NCBI GenBank assembly: GCA_002763155.1
Contig: PFCU01000026.1
Span: 1-8,318 of the forward strand
Direction of reading: 5' to 3'
From: Candidatus Pacearchaeota archaeon CG10_big_fil_rev_8_21_14_0_10_30_48
GTDB lineage: Archaea; Nanobdellota; Nanobdellia; Pacearchaeales; GW2011-AR1
Length of the DNA stretch: 8,318 bases
The position numbers and the translations under genes were made by a program. This document shows positions 1 to 6,211 of this stretch, piece after piece. Numbering within the stretch: the first letter of the stretch is position 1; every line of letters starts with the position of its first letter. The notes below the pieces were generated by a model that made no database searches, was not told where the DNA came from, and saw only the letters and a program-made list of their open reading frames with translations.

Positions 1-663
1 GAAAATGGAAAATACAAAACAATTTTAGAAATCAACGAAGAAGAACTTTCAAGATTAATCACAGCGATAACTCTCCAAAGATCAGATTCAGGAAAAACCG
101 AAGATTTAGTAGGCAATATTTACTTAGTTAATTTCTTTAATAAATTAGAAGATGCAAGAGAAATCAGTGCGATGATAAATGCCTGTTCAAGAAATGGTGA
201 ATCAAGCACAGCTGTATCTTTTTGTTTACAAAATAAAAAAGCAAAAGACCGTGTTGAAAAAATCCATACAATAAATAAACAAAACATTGTGAAAGCCCTC
301 AATATGATTCCAGAATTAGATAAAATAGAAAATAAAAACTACCTCATTATCAACGCACAAAATAAAATAAAAGATACAATAATCGGAACAATTGCAAGCA
401 TAATTTCAAATTCAAGGGAATATCCTGAAGGAAAGGCGATAATCGGTATGGCCTATAATCAAGACAAAATAAAAGTATCTGCAAGAATGGTAGGAAAATC
501 AGGAAAAAACATCCGGGAAGTCCTTAATGCAGTAATTGAGATCATCGGAGGAGAAGTCGGAGGCCATCCTATGGCTGCAGGTTGTTTAATTGAAAAACAA
601 AAAGAAGGGGAATTTATCCTAGAGTTAAAGAAAAAATTAGAAATTGAAATGATAAAGTTTTAA
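1..663 (+). CDS. DHH/DHHA1 family RecJ-like nuclease, 3' part (5' end outside window)
   Basis: The frame is open from the first base to the TAA at 661-663, giving 220 residues of a protein whose N-terminus lies outside the window. The ATG at 172 is an internal methionine, because the reading frame continues upstream without a stop. Near the C-terminus is the glycine-rich signature GGEVGGHPMAAG, typical of the DHHA1 nucleic-acid-binding domain of RecJ, archaeal GAN (the GINS-associated nuclease) and related DHH phosphoesterases. The catalytic DHH motifs are not visible because that half is missing. In archaea such proteins act as 5'-3' exonucleases in replication and repair, or as phosphodiesterases on small RNAs and oligonucleotides; this fragment cannot decide between them. 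It lies 36 nt upstream of aIF2 alpha on the same strand. Family assignment is fairly secure, exact role is not. Confidence 0.82.
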   Translation, partial: ENGKYKTILEINEEELSRLITAITLQRSDSGKTEDLVGNIYLVNFFNKLEDAREISAMINACSRNGESSTAVSFCLQNKKAKDRVEKIHTINKQNIVKALNMIPELDKIENKNYLIINAQNKIKDTIIGTIASIISNSREYPEGKAIIGMAYNQDKIKVSARMVGKSGKNIREVLNAVIEIIGGEVGGHPMAAGCLIEKQKEGEFILELKKKLEIEMIKF

Positions 664-670
664 CCAAAAT

Positions 671-679
671 CTTAAAAAC
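671..679 (+). promoter_or_regulatory. TATA-like box of the aIF2 alpha gene
   Basis: CTTAAAAAC is centred about 25 nt before the ATG at 700, which is the archaeal TATA-to-start distance. No Shine-Dalgarno site is seen between it and the ATG, so the transcript may be leaderless. Assigned by position and composition only, in an AT-rich background. Confidence 0.4.
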
Positions 680-699
680 CTATCAAAATAACTAATTCT

Positions 700-1401
700 A
701 TGAAAAACTATCAAGAAGGGGATTTAATAATTTGTAAAGTAACAGATATAGTCAAGACAACAGTTTTTGTTGAAGCAATTAATGGGATTAAGGGTTCAAT
801 AGTATTCAGCGAAGTAGCTCCGGGAAGAATCCGAAATATAAGAGTTCATGTAGTTCCGAATAAAGTAATTGTATGTAAAATTTTAAATGTGAGAGAAAAT
901 CATTTATTTTTAAGTTTAAGACGAGTAAAGGACAAAGATCGTAAAGAAATTCTAGCCCAATACAAAAAAGAAAAAACCTATGAAGTAATTATGAAAAAAC
1001 TTCTTGGAGATAACTGGGACAAAATTTTTGGAAAAATAACAGAACAACAAACTTTAGGAGATTTCATAGACGACGCTCGAGAAAATCCTGAAATTTTAAA
1101 AAAATACTTTGATAAAGAACAAATAGAAAAGATAAAAAAAATTATTGAAGAAAAAAAGGGTAAAGAAAAAGAAATAAAGCGAGAGTTCAAACTAACTTCT
1201 AAAGACCCTGAAGGAATTATAAAATTAAAAGAGTTATTGAAAGGAATAGAAGGAATAGTTTATCTTGGTAATTCTAAATTTTCAATAAAAAGAAAAACCC
1301 TTGATTTGAAAAAAACAGATAGCGAAATAAAAAATGATTTGGAATTAATAGAAAAATCTGCTAAAAAACAAAAATGCGAATTTGAAGTTTTGAAACATTA
1401 A
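700..1401 (+). CDS. eif2a: Translation initiation factor 2 subunit alpha (aIF2 alpha)
   Basis: Alpha subunit of the heterotrimeric archaeal initiation factor aIF2, which brings initiator Met-tRNA to the small ribosomal subunit in the cytoplasm. Residues 1-80 form an S1/OB domain with the family signature FSEVAPGRIRNIR (about 36-48) and the domain-closing SLRRV (72-76). Residues 80-160 are the lysine-rich helical domain. Residues 160-233 fit the alpha/beta C-terminal domain that contacts the gamma subunit. At 233 residues it is shorter than the roughly 260-275 usual in archaea, and the end has no obvious damage. There is no serine at the place of the eukaryotic regulatory Ser51 (the segment reads RIRNIRVHV). 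The nop10 gene follows after one base, the conserved archaeal order. A TATA-like box about 25 nt upstream and no Shine-Dalgarno site suggest leaderless initiation. Confidence 0.9.
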   Translation: MKNYQEGDLIICKVTDIVKTTVFVEAINGIKGSIVFSEVAPGRIRNIRVHVVPNKVIVCKILNVRENHLFLSLRRVKDKDRKEILAQYKKEKTYEVIMKKLLGDNWDKIFGKITEQQTLGDFIDDARENPEILKKYFDKEQIEKIKKIIEEKKGKEKEIKREFKLTSKDPEGIIKLKELLKGIEGIVYLGNSKFSIKRKTLDLKKTDSEIKNDLELIEKSAKKQKCEFEVLKH

Positions 1402-1402
1402 A

Positions 1403-1537
1403 ATGCTCCTCCATAAATGTCCCAATTGTAATTCTTACACTTTAAAAGAAGATTGTCCAAAATGCAAAGTAAAAACCCTTGAAGCACATTACAAATATCG
1501 AGATAGATTCGTTAAGAATCCGAATGAATATAGCTAA
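1403..1537 (+). CDS. nop10: Nop10-like H/ACA RNP zinc-ribbon protein
   Basis: A 44-codon gene that begins one base after the aIF2 alpha stop and ends with TAA at 1535-1537. The N-terminal part, KCPNCNSYTLKEDCPKC, matches the Nop10 zinc-ribbon signature, with ligands Cys6, Cys9, Cys18 and Cys21. Nop10 is a small core subunit of box H/ACA ribonucleoproteins. It binds the pseudouridine synthase Cbf5 and helps place guide and target RNA for rRNA pseudouridylation. The position directly after aIF2 alpha is the common archaeal arrangement and supports the call independently. The protein is short (most archaeal Nop10 are about 55-60 aa). The usual proline-rich linker and C-terminal helix are reduced to a divergent tail rich in Tyr, Arg and Asn. 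Translation is probably coupled to aIF2 alpha, since no separate ribosome site is seen. Confidence 0.85.
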   Translation: MLLHKCPNCNSYTLKEDCPKCKVKTLEAHYKYRDRFVKNPNEYS

Positions 1538-1596
1538 TCTCTCAACATTCAAACAATTAGCAACCCAATTTTATCTTCATCATTTTACAAATAAAA
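1538..1596. terminator. Short convergent intergenic region, probable bidirectional termination zone
   Basis: Fifty-nine bases separate the nop10 stop from the EndoQ stop on the other strand. The + strand carries T-rich stretches (AATTTTATC near 1567 and CATTTTAC near 1581). The minus strand has TTTTATTTG just after the EndoQ stop. Archaeal transcription often ends at T-runs without a hairpin, so both units could end here. No stem-loop stands out. The call rests on convergent layout and T-richness only. Confidence 0.3.
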
Positions 1597-2823
1597 TTAA
1601 AACAACTTCTTCTGCTCACTCAAAATAGCCTCGCCATACGTACCATCATAACCCGGACGCACTTTTATTGTCCCAATACGATTTCTAATAATCAACTTAA
1701 TTAATTTCTCATTAATTTCTTCTTTCAATAAATCTTCTTGAGAAACTCTAAGTAAAATATTTAACTCATTATCAAATTTTGAAATTAAAGAATTATAAAT
1801 TTCCCAATTTCCCTTCGAGGCAATTCCTTTATCTCCAACCATAACAATTAGTTCATGCAAGGGCAATAGTTTATAAAAAGGTTTAAAATTTGCAGGCCTA
1901 AAACCATTTTCTTTTTCAGCAATTTCCTCAACTCTATAATCAACTCCAATAGTCAATAAATTCCCACACTTAGGACATTTACTTTCAAGTTCTTTTGTTT
2001 TTTTTGGATCACAAGAAAAATTACAATTTCTATGTCCGTCCCAATGATACTTCCCATATTCTGGAGGAGTTTCAATCGTTGCTTTTATTCCATTTCCAGT
2101 TCGAATAGCATTAATAATATTTTCATAACTTAATTCTTCAAGATCAAAAATTGTAGCCTCTCTTCCAATTCGCCAAGGCCAATGACTATGCGCGTCGCTA
2201 AATGAAACAACTTTTATTCTTCCAGAAGCAATTTCCTTAAATCTCCACAACATTTCAGGATCAGCACTCATTCCAGATTCAACAGCATAAATATGTTTAA
2301 ACTGGTCACCAAACGCTTCTTCCAAAGAATCAAAACCACTCTTCGAACCAAAAATCCCAAACCACGGAGTCATACAATGCGCAGGAATAATTTCAACCAA
2401 AGTATCAATTTTTTTCAAATCTTTTACAATATCTCGACAACTAATTCCAAAAATCGGCCGGCCATCATAATCAAGTCTTCCTTTACTTCCCAAATAAGTT
2501 GTAATTTTATCTGCAATATTTTTATTCGGTGCAAAAATTAAAAGGTGAACCGCTCGTCTCTTATCACCTTGTTTATACATTAAACTAATTTCTGTCTGCC
2601 ATAAAAACGCGACATCTTTTTTCTTCGTCCATAAAATCCCTTTATTGTCTTCTTTTAATTTCGAATCAATTTCTTTCCTATGCAAAGGGTGCTGAAAATC
2701 TCCAGTGCCAATCAAATTCAATCCCTTAATTTTTCCAAACTTTTCTAAATTTTCAATACTTAAATTACGAGACGTAGCTCGCGCATGTTTTGAATGCACT
2801 TGTAAATCAGCTATAATTTCCAT
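1597..2823 (-). CDS. Endonuclease Q (EndoQ)-type PHP-domain DNA repair nuclease
   Basis: A 408-aa protein with the architecture of archaeal endonuclease Q, which nicks DNA 5' of hypoxanthine, uracil, xanthine and abasic sites. The N-terminal PHP metal-binding domain shows DLQVHS (Asp6, His10), GTGDF (39-43), TEIS (Glu78), His93, PAHCMTPWFG (147-156), VESG (181-184) and FSDAHSHW (218-225). A zinc ribbon follows, with Cys267, Cys271, Cys283 and Cys286, then a helical C-terminal region. The length is close to Thermococcales EndoQ. The protein ends in QKKLF, which resembles a minimal PCNA-interacting (PIP) motif; EndoQ of Thermococcales is known to work with PCNA. The start is supported by AGAGG four bases upstream (2828-2832) and TATA-like sequence further back. 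It lies 53 nt downstream of the 112-aa gene in the RPA/RadA repair neighbourhood. All metal-ligand motifs appear intact. Confidence 0.88.
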   Translation of the reverse strand: MEIIADLQVHSKHARATSRNLSIENLEKFGKIKGLNLIGTGDFQHPLHRKEIDSKLKEDNKGILWTKKKDVAFLWQTEISLMYKQGDKRRAVHLLIFAPNKNIADKITTYLGSKGRLDYDGRPIFGISCRDIVKDLKKIDTLVEIIPAHCMTPWFGIFGSKSGFDSLEEAFGDQFKHIYAVESGMSADPEMLWRFKEIASGRIKVVSFSDAHSHWPWRIGREATIFDLEELSYENIINAIRTGNGIKATIETPPEYGKYHWDGHRNCNFSCDPKKTKELESKCPKCGNLLTIGVDYRVEEIAEKENGFRPANFKPFYKLLPLHELIVMVGDKGIASKGNWEIYNSLISKFDNELNILLRVSQEDLLKEEINEKLIKLIIRNRIGTIKVRPGYDGTYGEAILSEQKKLF

Positions 2824-2827
2824 AAAT

Positions 2828-2832
2828 CCTCT
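2828..2832 (-). promoter_or_regulatory. Shine-Dalgarno-like site of EndoQ
   Basis: On the minus strand AGAGG stands four bases before the ATG. The spacing is short but usable, and it supports this start. A TATA-like stretch at 2854-2865 would give a leader of about 10 nt that includes the site. An alternative TATTTTAAAA box nearer the ATG would instead give a leaderless message. Confidence 0.45.
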
Positions 2833-2876
2833 TATAGAAATTTTAAAATAAACTAATATAAAAACATTGTTATTAT

Positions 2877-3215
2877 TTAAAAAAATTTACTTTCTCTCAC
2901 ATCAAATTTATCTGATAATCCAAAACGAACTTTAATACTCTCCCATTCCTGTAAAGGATTAGTCTCTCCTCTTTCAACTCGCTCAAAATAATTATCAATT
3001 GAAGCAGGACCTCCAAACCAAGAATTAAGTCCATCAAGAATATTAGCCCAATTTCTAACGTGCTCTGCACAATCTTTAAAATCTTTATATGAAACTATCG
3101 CAATAGTTAGATAATCTCCTTCAAAAGCAATTTCAATTTTCTTGTCCCCTATATAATTACTTCCTATAGTTTCCAAAACTTGAAACGCCTTATTCTGATA
3201 AAGAGTCATTTCCAT
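2877..3215 (-). CDS. Unknown 112-aa protein, coupled to radA
   Basis: I do not recognise this family. The 112-residue protein is acidic overall and soluble-looking, with no signal peptide, membrane segment or cysteine pair. It appears mixed alpha/beta: a beta-rich centre (KKIEIAFEGDYLTIAIVSY, about 25-43) is followed by a helical stretch rich in Trp, Asp and Glu and by a WFGGPASIDNYF segment (about 66-77). Its ATG lies one base after the radA stop, so it is almost surely co-transcribed and probably translated by termination-reinitiation, as no Shine-Dalgarno site is visible. The second ATG, two codons in, is an alternative start. Position between radA and EndoQ suggests, but does not show, a repair-linked role. 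Confidence 0.7.
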   Translation of the reverse strand: MEMTLYQNKAFQVLETIGSNYIGDKKIEIAFEGDYLTIAIVSYKDFKDCAEHVRNWANILDGLNSWFGGPASIDNYFERVERGETNPLQEWESIKVRFGLSDKFDVRESKFF

Positions 3216-3216
3216 T

Positions 3217-4239
3217 TTATTTTATCTCGACATCTTTCAACCCTAAAGTTTCGACCATAAACACTGTCTCACCATCTGGCAAACTCGGACTATCAATTAA
3301 TTTTGCAACACGTGAATCTTTTTTTCCTCGACGAAGATAAATCCTATAAGTAGAAGCATGTCCCACAATATTTCCCCCTATCGGAGTTGTCGGATCACCA
3401 AACATTTGCGCAGGATTAGACATAACTTGATTTGTAACTACAACAGCTAAATTTCTTTGTTCAGCTAATTTCATTAAATCGTGCATATACCTGTTTAATC
3501 TCTGTTGTCTATCTGCTAACTGGCCTCGTCCAGAATATTCTGCTCTAAAATGTGCAGTAAGAGAATCAATAATTAATAATCGAATAGGCTCCCCATTTTT
3601 AATCATCTCATTAATTTTTTCTAACAAAAGAATTTGATGATCAGAATTAAAAGCTCGAGCGACTAAAATATTTTTTAAAACTTTTTCAGGATTAGCCCCA
3701 ACCCCTTCTGCAAATTGCCTAATTCTCTCCGGCCTAAAAGTTCCCTCTGTATCAATATAAACTGCCTTACCATTAGCCCCGCCAGCCTCTTTAGGAAGCT
3801 GTGTATTAACTGCTAACGACAAAGCAATTTGCGTTTTTCCAGAACCGAAGGCTCCAAAAAATTCCGTAATAGATTTACTCTCAATCCCCTTTCCCCCCAA
3901 TAAATTATCAACATTTTTACTTCCAGTTGTAATGTAATGAATATCTTTTCTTTTAGTTGCAAACTCATTTCCGTCCATAAACCCTAAATCCAACATTCCT
4001 CTAGCGGCTTGAATTGCTTTTCTTGCAACAGCCTCTCCAAGACCAGAAACTTCAGACAACGCAGGAGGTGTCAAAGTCGCAACGCCCATCAAATCATAAA
4101 CTCCAGCAGCCTCAAGTTTCGCAATCGCCGCAGGTCCAATCCCAGGAATATCTCCTAACTTCGGTTCAACCTTCTTAGCAACAGCATCCTTAACTTTTTT
4201 TAATTCTCCATCAGAATCAACTTCTTTAGCCTTAACCAT
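3217..4239 (-). CDS. radA: DNA repair and recombination protein RadA
   Basis: Archaeal Rad51/RecA homologue that forms filaments on single-stranded DNA and drives strand exchange in homologous recombination. At 340 aa it is full length and carries no intein. A helix-hairpin-helix N-terminal domain (about 28-83: IPGIGPAAIAKL, then VSGLGEAVARKA) is followed by a linker with FMDG (87-90), which sits where the FxxA-type polymerisation motif lies. The ATPase core shows Walker A GAFGSGKT (129-136), the acidic YIDTEGTFRP segment with Glu165, Walker B LLIIDS (221-226), the SGRGQLADRQQ stretch (236-246), and the DNA-binding loop region NQVMSNPAQMFGDP (270-283). All motifs are intact. A TATA box about 25 nt upstream and no Shine-Dalgarno site point to a leaderless message. 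The 112-aa gene follows after one base, then EndoQ. Confidence 0.97.
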   Translation of the reverse strand: MVKAKEVDSDGELKKVKDAVAKKVEPKLGDIPGIGPAAIAKLEAAGVYDLMGVATLTPPALSEVSGLGEAVARKAIQAARGMLDLGFMDGNEFATKRKDIHYITTGSKNVDNLLGGKGIESKSITEFFGAFGSGKTQIALSLAVNTQLPKEAGGANGKAVYIDTEGTFRPERIRQFAEGVGANPEKVLKNILVARAFNSDHQILLLEKINEMIKNGEPIRLLIIDSLTAHFRAEYSGRGQLADRQQRLNRYMHDLMKLAEQRNLAVVVTNQVMSNPAQMFGDPTTPIGGNIVGHASTYRIYLRRGKKDSRVAKLIDSPSLPDGETVFMVETLGLKDVEIK

Positions 4240-4260
4240 CTTATAACCTAACTCAGCGCG

Positions 4261-4268
4261 TTTATAAA
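4261..4268 (-). promoter_or_regulatory. TATA box of radA
   Basis: TTTATAAA, flanked by GC-rich sequence (GCGCGC-like bases at 4256-4260), is centred about 25 nt before the radA ATG. That predicts transcription starting at or next to the start codon, hence a leaderless mRNA. This is the cleanest TATA element in the minus-strand block and marks a separate promoter for radA, the 112-aa gene and possibly EndoQ. Confidence 0.6.
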
Positions 4269-4303
4269 GATTTATCCAATACTAAAGCTGTTTTGAGAAA
4301 TAA

Positions 4304-4756
4304 TCATCCTAACAATTTAACTAATATTAACAGCAAATCAACAAGGGCAAAACTGAAGAGAATTCCCTTTTCAAGAACCCCGTTAGTAGGAATCACGCCT
4401 TTAGCAATTCTTGAATAAGGCCAAAAAGGAGTTATTCCCATTTTAGTAAAACTATCGACTAATAAATGAATTCCAAAACCTAAAAAAAATCCGAAGGCAA
4501 GTTTAGGGAAAAAAATACTTAAAATTAAAGAAACAATCGCACAAAAAGTCAAACTATGCACCATCCCTCTATGAGTTGTAAACACTTGCACAATTTTTGC
4601 CGGCACGTTCCTTCCAACTTTTGAAACAGCAGTATCAATATCAGGAATAACACTCGCAATAATTGCAACAATAGCAAAACTAAAAGGATTATTCACCAAA
4701 GGCCAGAATAAAATAACTGCAAAAATCCCTATCACCAGGTGGGTTTTAAACATCAT
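4304..4756 (-). CDS. YdjM-like membrane-bound metal-dependent hydrolase
   Basis: A 150-aa integral membrane protein with about four hydrophobic segments (roughly 5-20, 24-38, 70-99 and 130-149). The conserved polar residues of the YdjM/DUF457 family lie between them: His6, PDID (38-41), THRGMVHS (61-68) and HLLVDSFTKMG (97-107, His97 and Asp101). These His/Asp residues are thought to bind metal, and the family is described as putative membrane hydrolases; the substrate is unknown. The length fits small members of the family. E. coli ydjM is part of the LexA (SOS) regulon, which makes its place between RPA and RadA notable, though archaea lack LexA. The start is the first of two adjacent ATGs, with a TATA-like box about 25 nt upstream. 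Confidence 0.85.
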   Translation of the reverse strand: MMFKTHLVIGIFAVILFWPLVNNPFSFAIVAIIASVIPDIDTAVSKVGRNVPAKIVQVFTTHRGMVHSLTFCAIVSLILSIFFPKLAFGFFLGFGIHLLVDSFTKMGITPFWPYSRIAKGVIPTNGVLEKGILFSFALVDLLLILVKLLG

Positions 4757-4777
4757 AGTAAATTAAAGAATCGGACG

Positions 4778-4788
4778 ATTATAAAATT
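4778..4788 (-). promoter_or_regulatory. TATA-like box of the YdjM-like gene
   Basis: AATTTTATAAT on the minus strand is centred about 27 nt before the ATG pair at 4751-4756. No Shine-Dalgarno site lies between, so a leaderless transcript is likely. It falls in the short gap after the RPA stop, so this gene could also be read from the RPA transcript. Confidence 0.4.
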
Positions 4789-4802
4789 AACCTTTCAAAA
4801 AT

Positions 4803-5738
4803 TTATCTCAACCCTTCAATTAAATTATCTAATTCAATAGTTTCCACGTCGTTAATAATCATTTCAGTAGTATTAAACATTGCATTGTTTCGAATATTTG
4901 CAGAGAAAAAAAATTCCTTTCCTAAAAGTTCCTGCTTCTTTTTAACAAATAACTCTGTATTATTCAGCTCTTCTTTAGAAATACCCAATTTACTAATTCC
5001 TTCTTGAAAGATTACTGCTTTCATATTCTCACTACCATCATCTAAAACTAATGAAATTAAAGCGCGCTTCTCAGGAGAAATTTTTCCATGAATTAAACAT
5101 TCATTATTTGTCGCTTTTTTTCCACACTCTGAACAAACTTCAAAAAATTTCGGCTCAAACATCTGAACAATAAACGCCCTAATTTTGGCATTCGTTCCAG
5201 ATTGCAAATCCACAATTTTTTTCTCAGGAATTTTTTTCTCTTTAACAACATTTCCCAAAACTTCATTACTTATTTTAATATCTCCATAACTTCCTAAATG
5301 AATTTCATCATTTCTTATTGCAACATTTGAAACTTCGATAATATCTCCTTTTTTAATTTTACCCTCTTCAAATAAAGCAATATGTTTTATATCCCAAAGA
5401 ACTAATCGAACATTATTAGTCTCATCTGCTAAAACCATCGACGCAACTTTTCCTTCAATATCATTTTTAGTTTTAAAATTACTTATTCTCGGCTCTTCAA
5501 TAATTTTTCCGACAAGACTAACTTTTTTCATACCGGGAACAATTTCTGAAATTTTTAATTTCTCTCTATCAAAACTTATCCCCAATTCTGAGGCAACAAT
5601 CTGCGCACTTCCTTCCTTACTTATCAATCCAGAAAGCTTAGCACACTTCGCTTCTACTTTTCTATCTACTTCTTCTTTAGAAAGCCCAGATGCAATAGCA
5701 AGTTTTTCTATCAACCCATCATAATTTAAAGACACCAT
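4803..5738 (-). CDS. rpa: Archaeal replication protein A (RPA), OB-fold ssDNA-binding protein
   Basis: A 311-aa single-stranded-DNA-binding protein of the archaeal RPA (RPA41-like) type, which protects ssDNA in replication, recombination and repair. A helical N-terminal domain (about 1-55) is followed by a first OB fold (about 62-160), with KVSLVGKIIEEP opening it and VRLVLWD in the middle. A second OB fold (about 175-300) has an inserted zinc site: Cys202, Cys205, Cys214 and His217 in a CxxC-x8-CxxH layout. The length is slightly below that of euryarchaeal RPA41 (about 350-360). No partner subunit (RPA14/RPA32) is seen nearby. It is followed by the YdjM-like gene and then radA, its functional partner in recombination. 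A TATA-like box (5767-5775) would give a leader of only a few bases. Confidence 0.92.
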   Translation of the reverse strand: MVSLNYDGLIEKLAIASGLSKEEVDRKVEAKCAKLSGLISKEGSAQIVASELGISFDREKLKISEIVPGMKKVSLVGKIIEEPRISNFKTKNDIEGKVASMVLADETNNVRLVLWDIKHIALFEEGKIKKGDIIEVSNVAIRNDEIHLGSYGDIKISNEVLGNVVKEKKIPEKKIVDLQSGTNAKIRAFIVQMFEPKFFEVCSECGKKATNNECLIHGKISPEKRALISLVLDDGSENMKAVIFQEGISKLGISKEELNNTELFVKKKQELLGKEFFFSANIRNNAMFNTTEMIINDVETIELDNLIEGLR

Positions 5739-5766
5739 TTTTTTATATTATCAAAAATTAAACGTG

Positions 5767-5775
5767 GTTTAAAAG
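5767..5775 (-). promoter_or_regulatory. TATA-like box of RPA
   Basis: CTTTTAAAC on the minus strand is centred about 33 nt before the RPA ATG, predicting a start about 7 nt upstream of it. It lies in the 76-base gap after the 119-aa gene and suggests that RPA has its own promoter. No Shine-Dalgarno site is seen. Confidence 0.4.
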
Positions 5776-5814
5776 TATTATGGCAAAGGATTATGATAAG
5801 AAAAGAAATTAATA

Positions 5815-6174
5815 TTAACTATAATTCCTCTGAATTTTTTGATCAATTAAATCTATCTTTCCAATAATCTCATCTAAAGCCATTCCTTCCAGCCTATGGG
5901 TTTGAAATTCATCAAAAAACATCTTTACCTCTCTCCAAATATTATCCCTTATCAAATTATAATTTAATCCTCTAAATTTTCCATCAACTACAACTTTTAC
6001 CCCAGTATATTTTGAAGTCCTATTTACATCTACACAAGATAAAAAAATCTCGTGACCATCACTTGTCTTTATTCTAGGAGTTCTAGTTAATTCTTCCTCA
6101 CCTTCTAAAAGATATCTTCCACTAAGAGTTTCTCCATTCCTTCCCAAAAATTCTTTCAGTGTTGTTTTTTCCAT
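5815..6174 (-). CDS. Unknown 119-aa protein
   Basis: I do not recognise this family. Residues 15-70 look beta-rich with alternating hydrophobics (GRYLLEGEEELTRTP, then HEIFLSCVDV and GVKVVVDGKF), which would suit a small barrel-like fold. Residues 75-115 look helical (NIWREVKMFFDEF, then LDEIIGKIDLIDQKI). There is one cysteine, no signal peptide and no membrane segment. An OB-like nucleic-acid-binding fold is possible from this pattern but unproven. The ATG is preceded by no Shine-Dalgarno site. A TATA-like box (6195-6203) stands about 25 nt before it, inside the 37-base gap after the HD gene, so it probably has its own promoter. RPA lies 76 bases downstream. Confidence 0.7.
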   Translation of the reverse strand: MEKTTLKEFLGRNGETLSGRYLLEGEEELTRTPRIKTSDGHEIFLSCVDVNRTSKYTGVKVVVDGKFRGLNYNLIRDNIWREVKMFFDEFQTHRLEGMALDEIIGKIDLIDQKIQRNYS

Positions 6175-6194
6175 TTTATTTTTTAATTATATAT

Positions 6195-6203
6195 GTTTAA
6201 AAA
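6195..6203 (-). promoter_or_regulatory. TATA-like box of the 119-aa gene
   Basis: TTTTTAAAC on the minus strand is centred about 25 nt before the ATG, consistent with a leaderless transcript. It differs by one base from the box in front of RPA (CTTTTAAAC). The surrounding sequence is very AT-rich, so chance matches are possible. Confidence 0.4.
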
Positions 6204-6211
6204 TATTTAGT

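Noticed and set aside
120..302. Minus-strand 60-aa frame near the left edge
   Set aside because: It is antisense to the DHH-family gene; its hydrophobic look follows from reading AT-rich sequence backwards.
172..663. A separate 163-aa gene starting at the ATG at 172
   Set aside because: The frame stays open to the window edge and the upstream residues read as a normal protein, so this ATG is internal to the partial DHH-family gene.
978..1190. Minus-strand frame inside the aIF2 alpha gene
   Set aside because: It is the antisense shadow of a lysine-rich coding region, giving an implausible Ser/Phe/Ile-rich product, and has no family match.
1538..1596. Possible small RNA in the nop10-EndoQ gap
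   Set aside because: Only 59 bases, T-rich with no stable stem or promoter seen; a termination zone explains it better.
2293..2541. Plus-strand frame inside EndoQ
   Set aside because: It lies wholly opposite conserved EndoQ coding sequence, is low-complexity in composition and has no recognisable domain.
3832..3855. RadA Walker A reads GAFGSGKT rather than the common GEFGSGKT
   Set aside because: That position is not one of the essential lysine/threonine residues, and from memory Methanococcus-type RadA also lacks the Glu. The rest of the active site is intact, so it is not a sign of inactivity.
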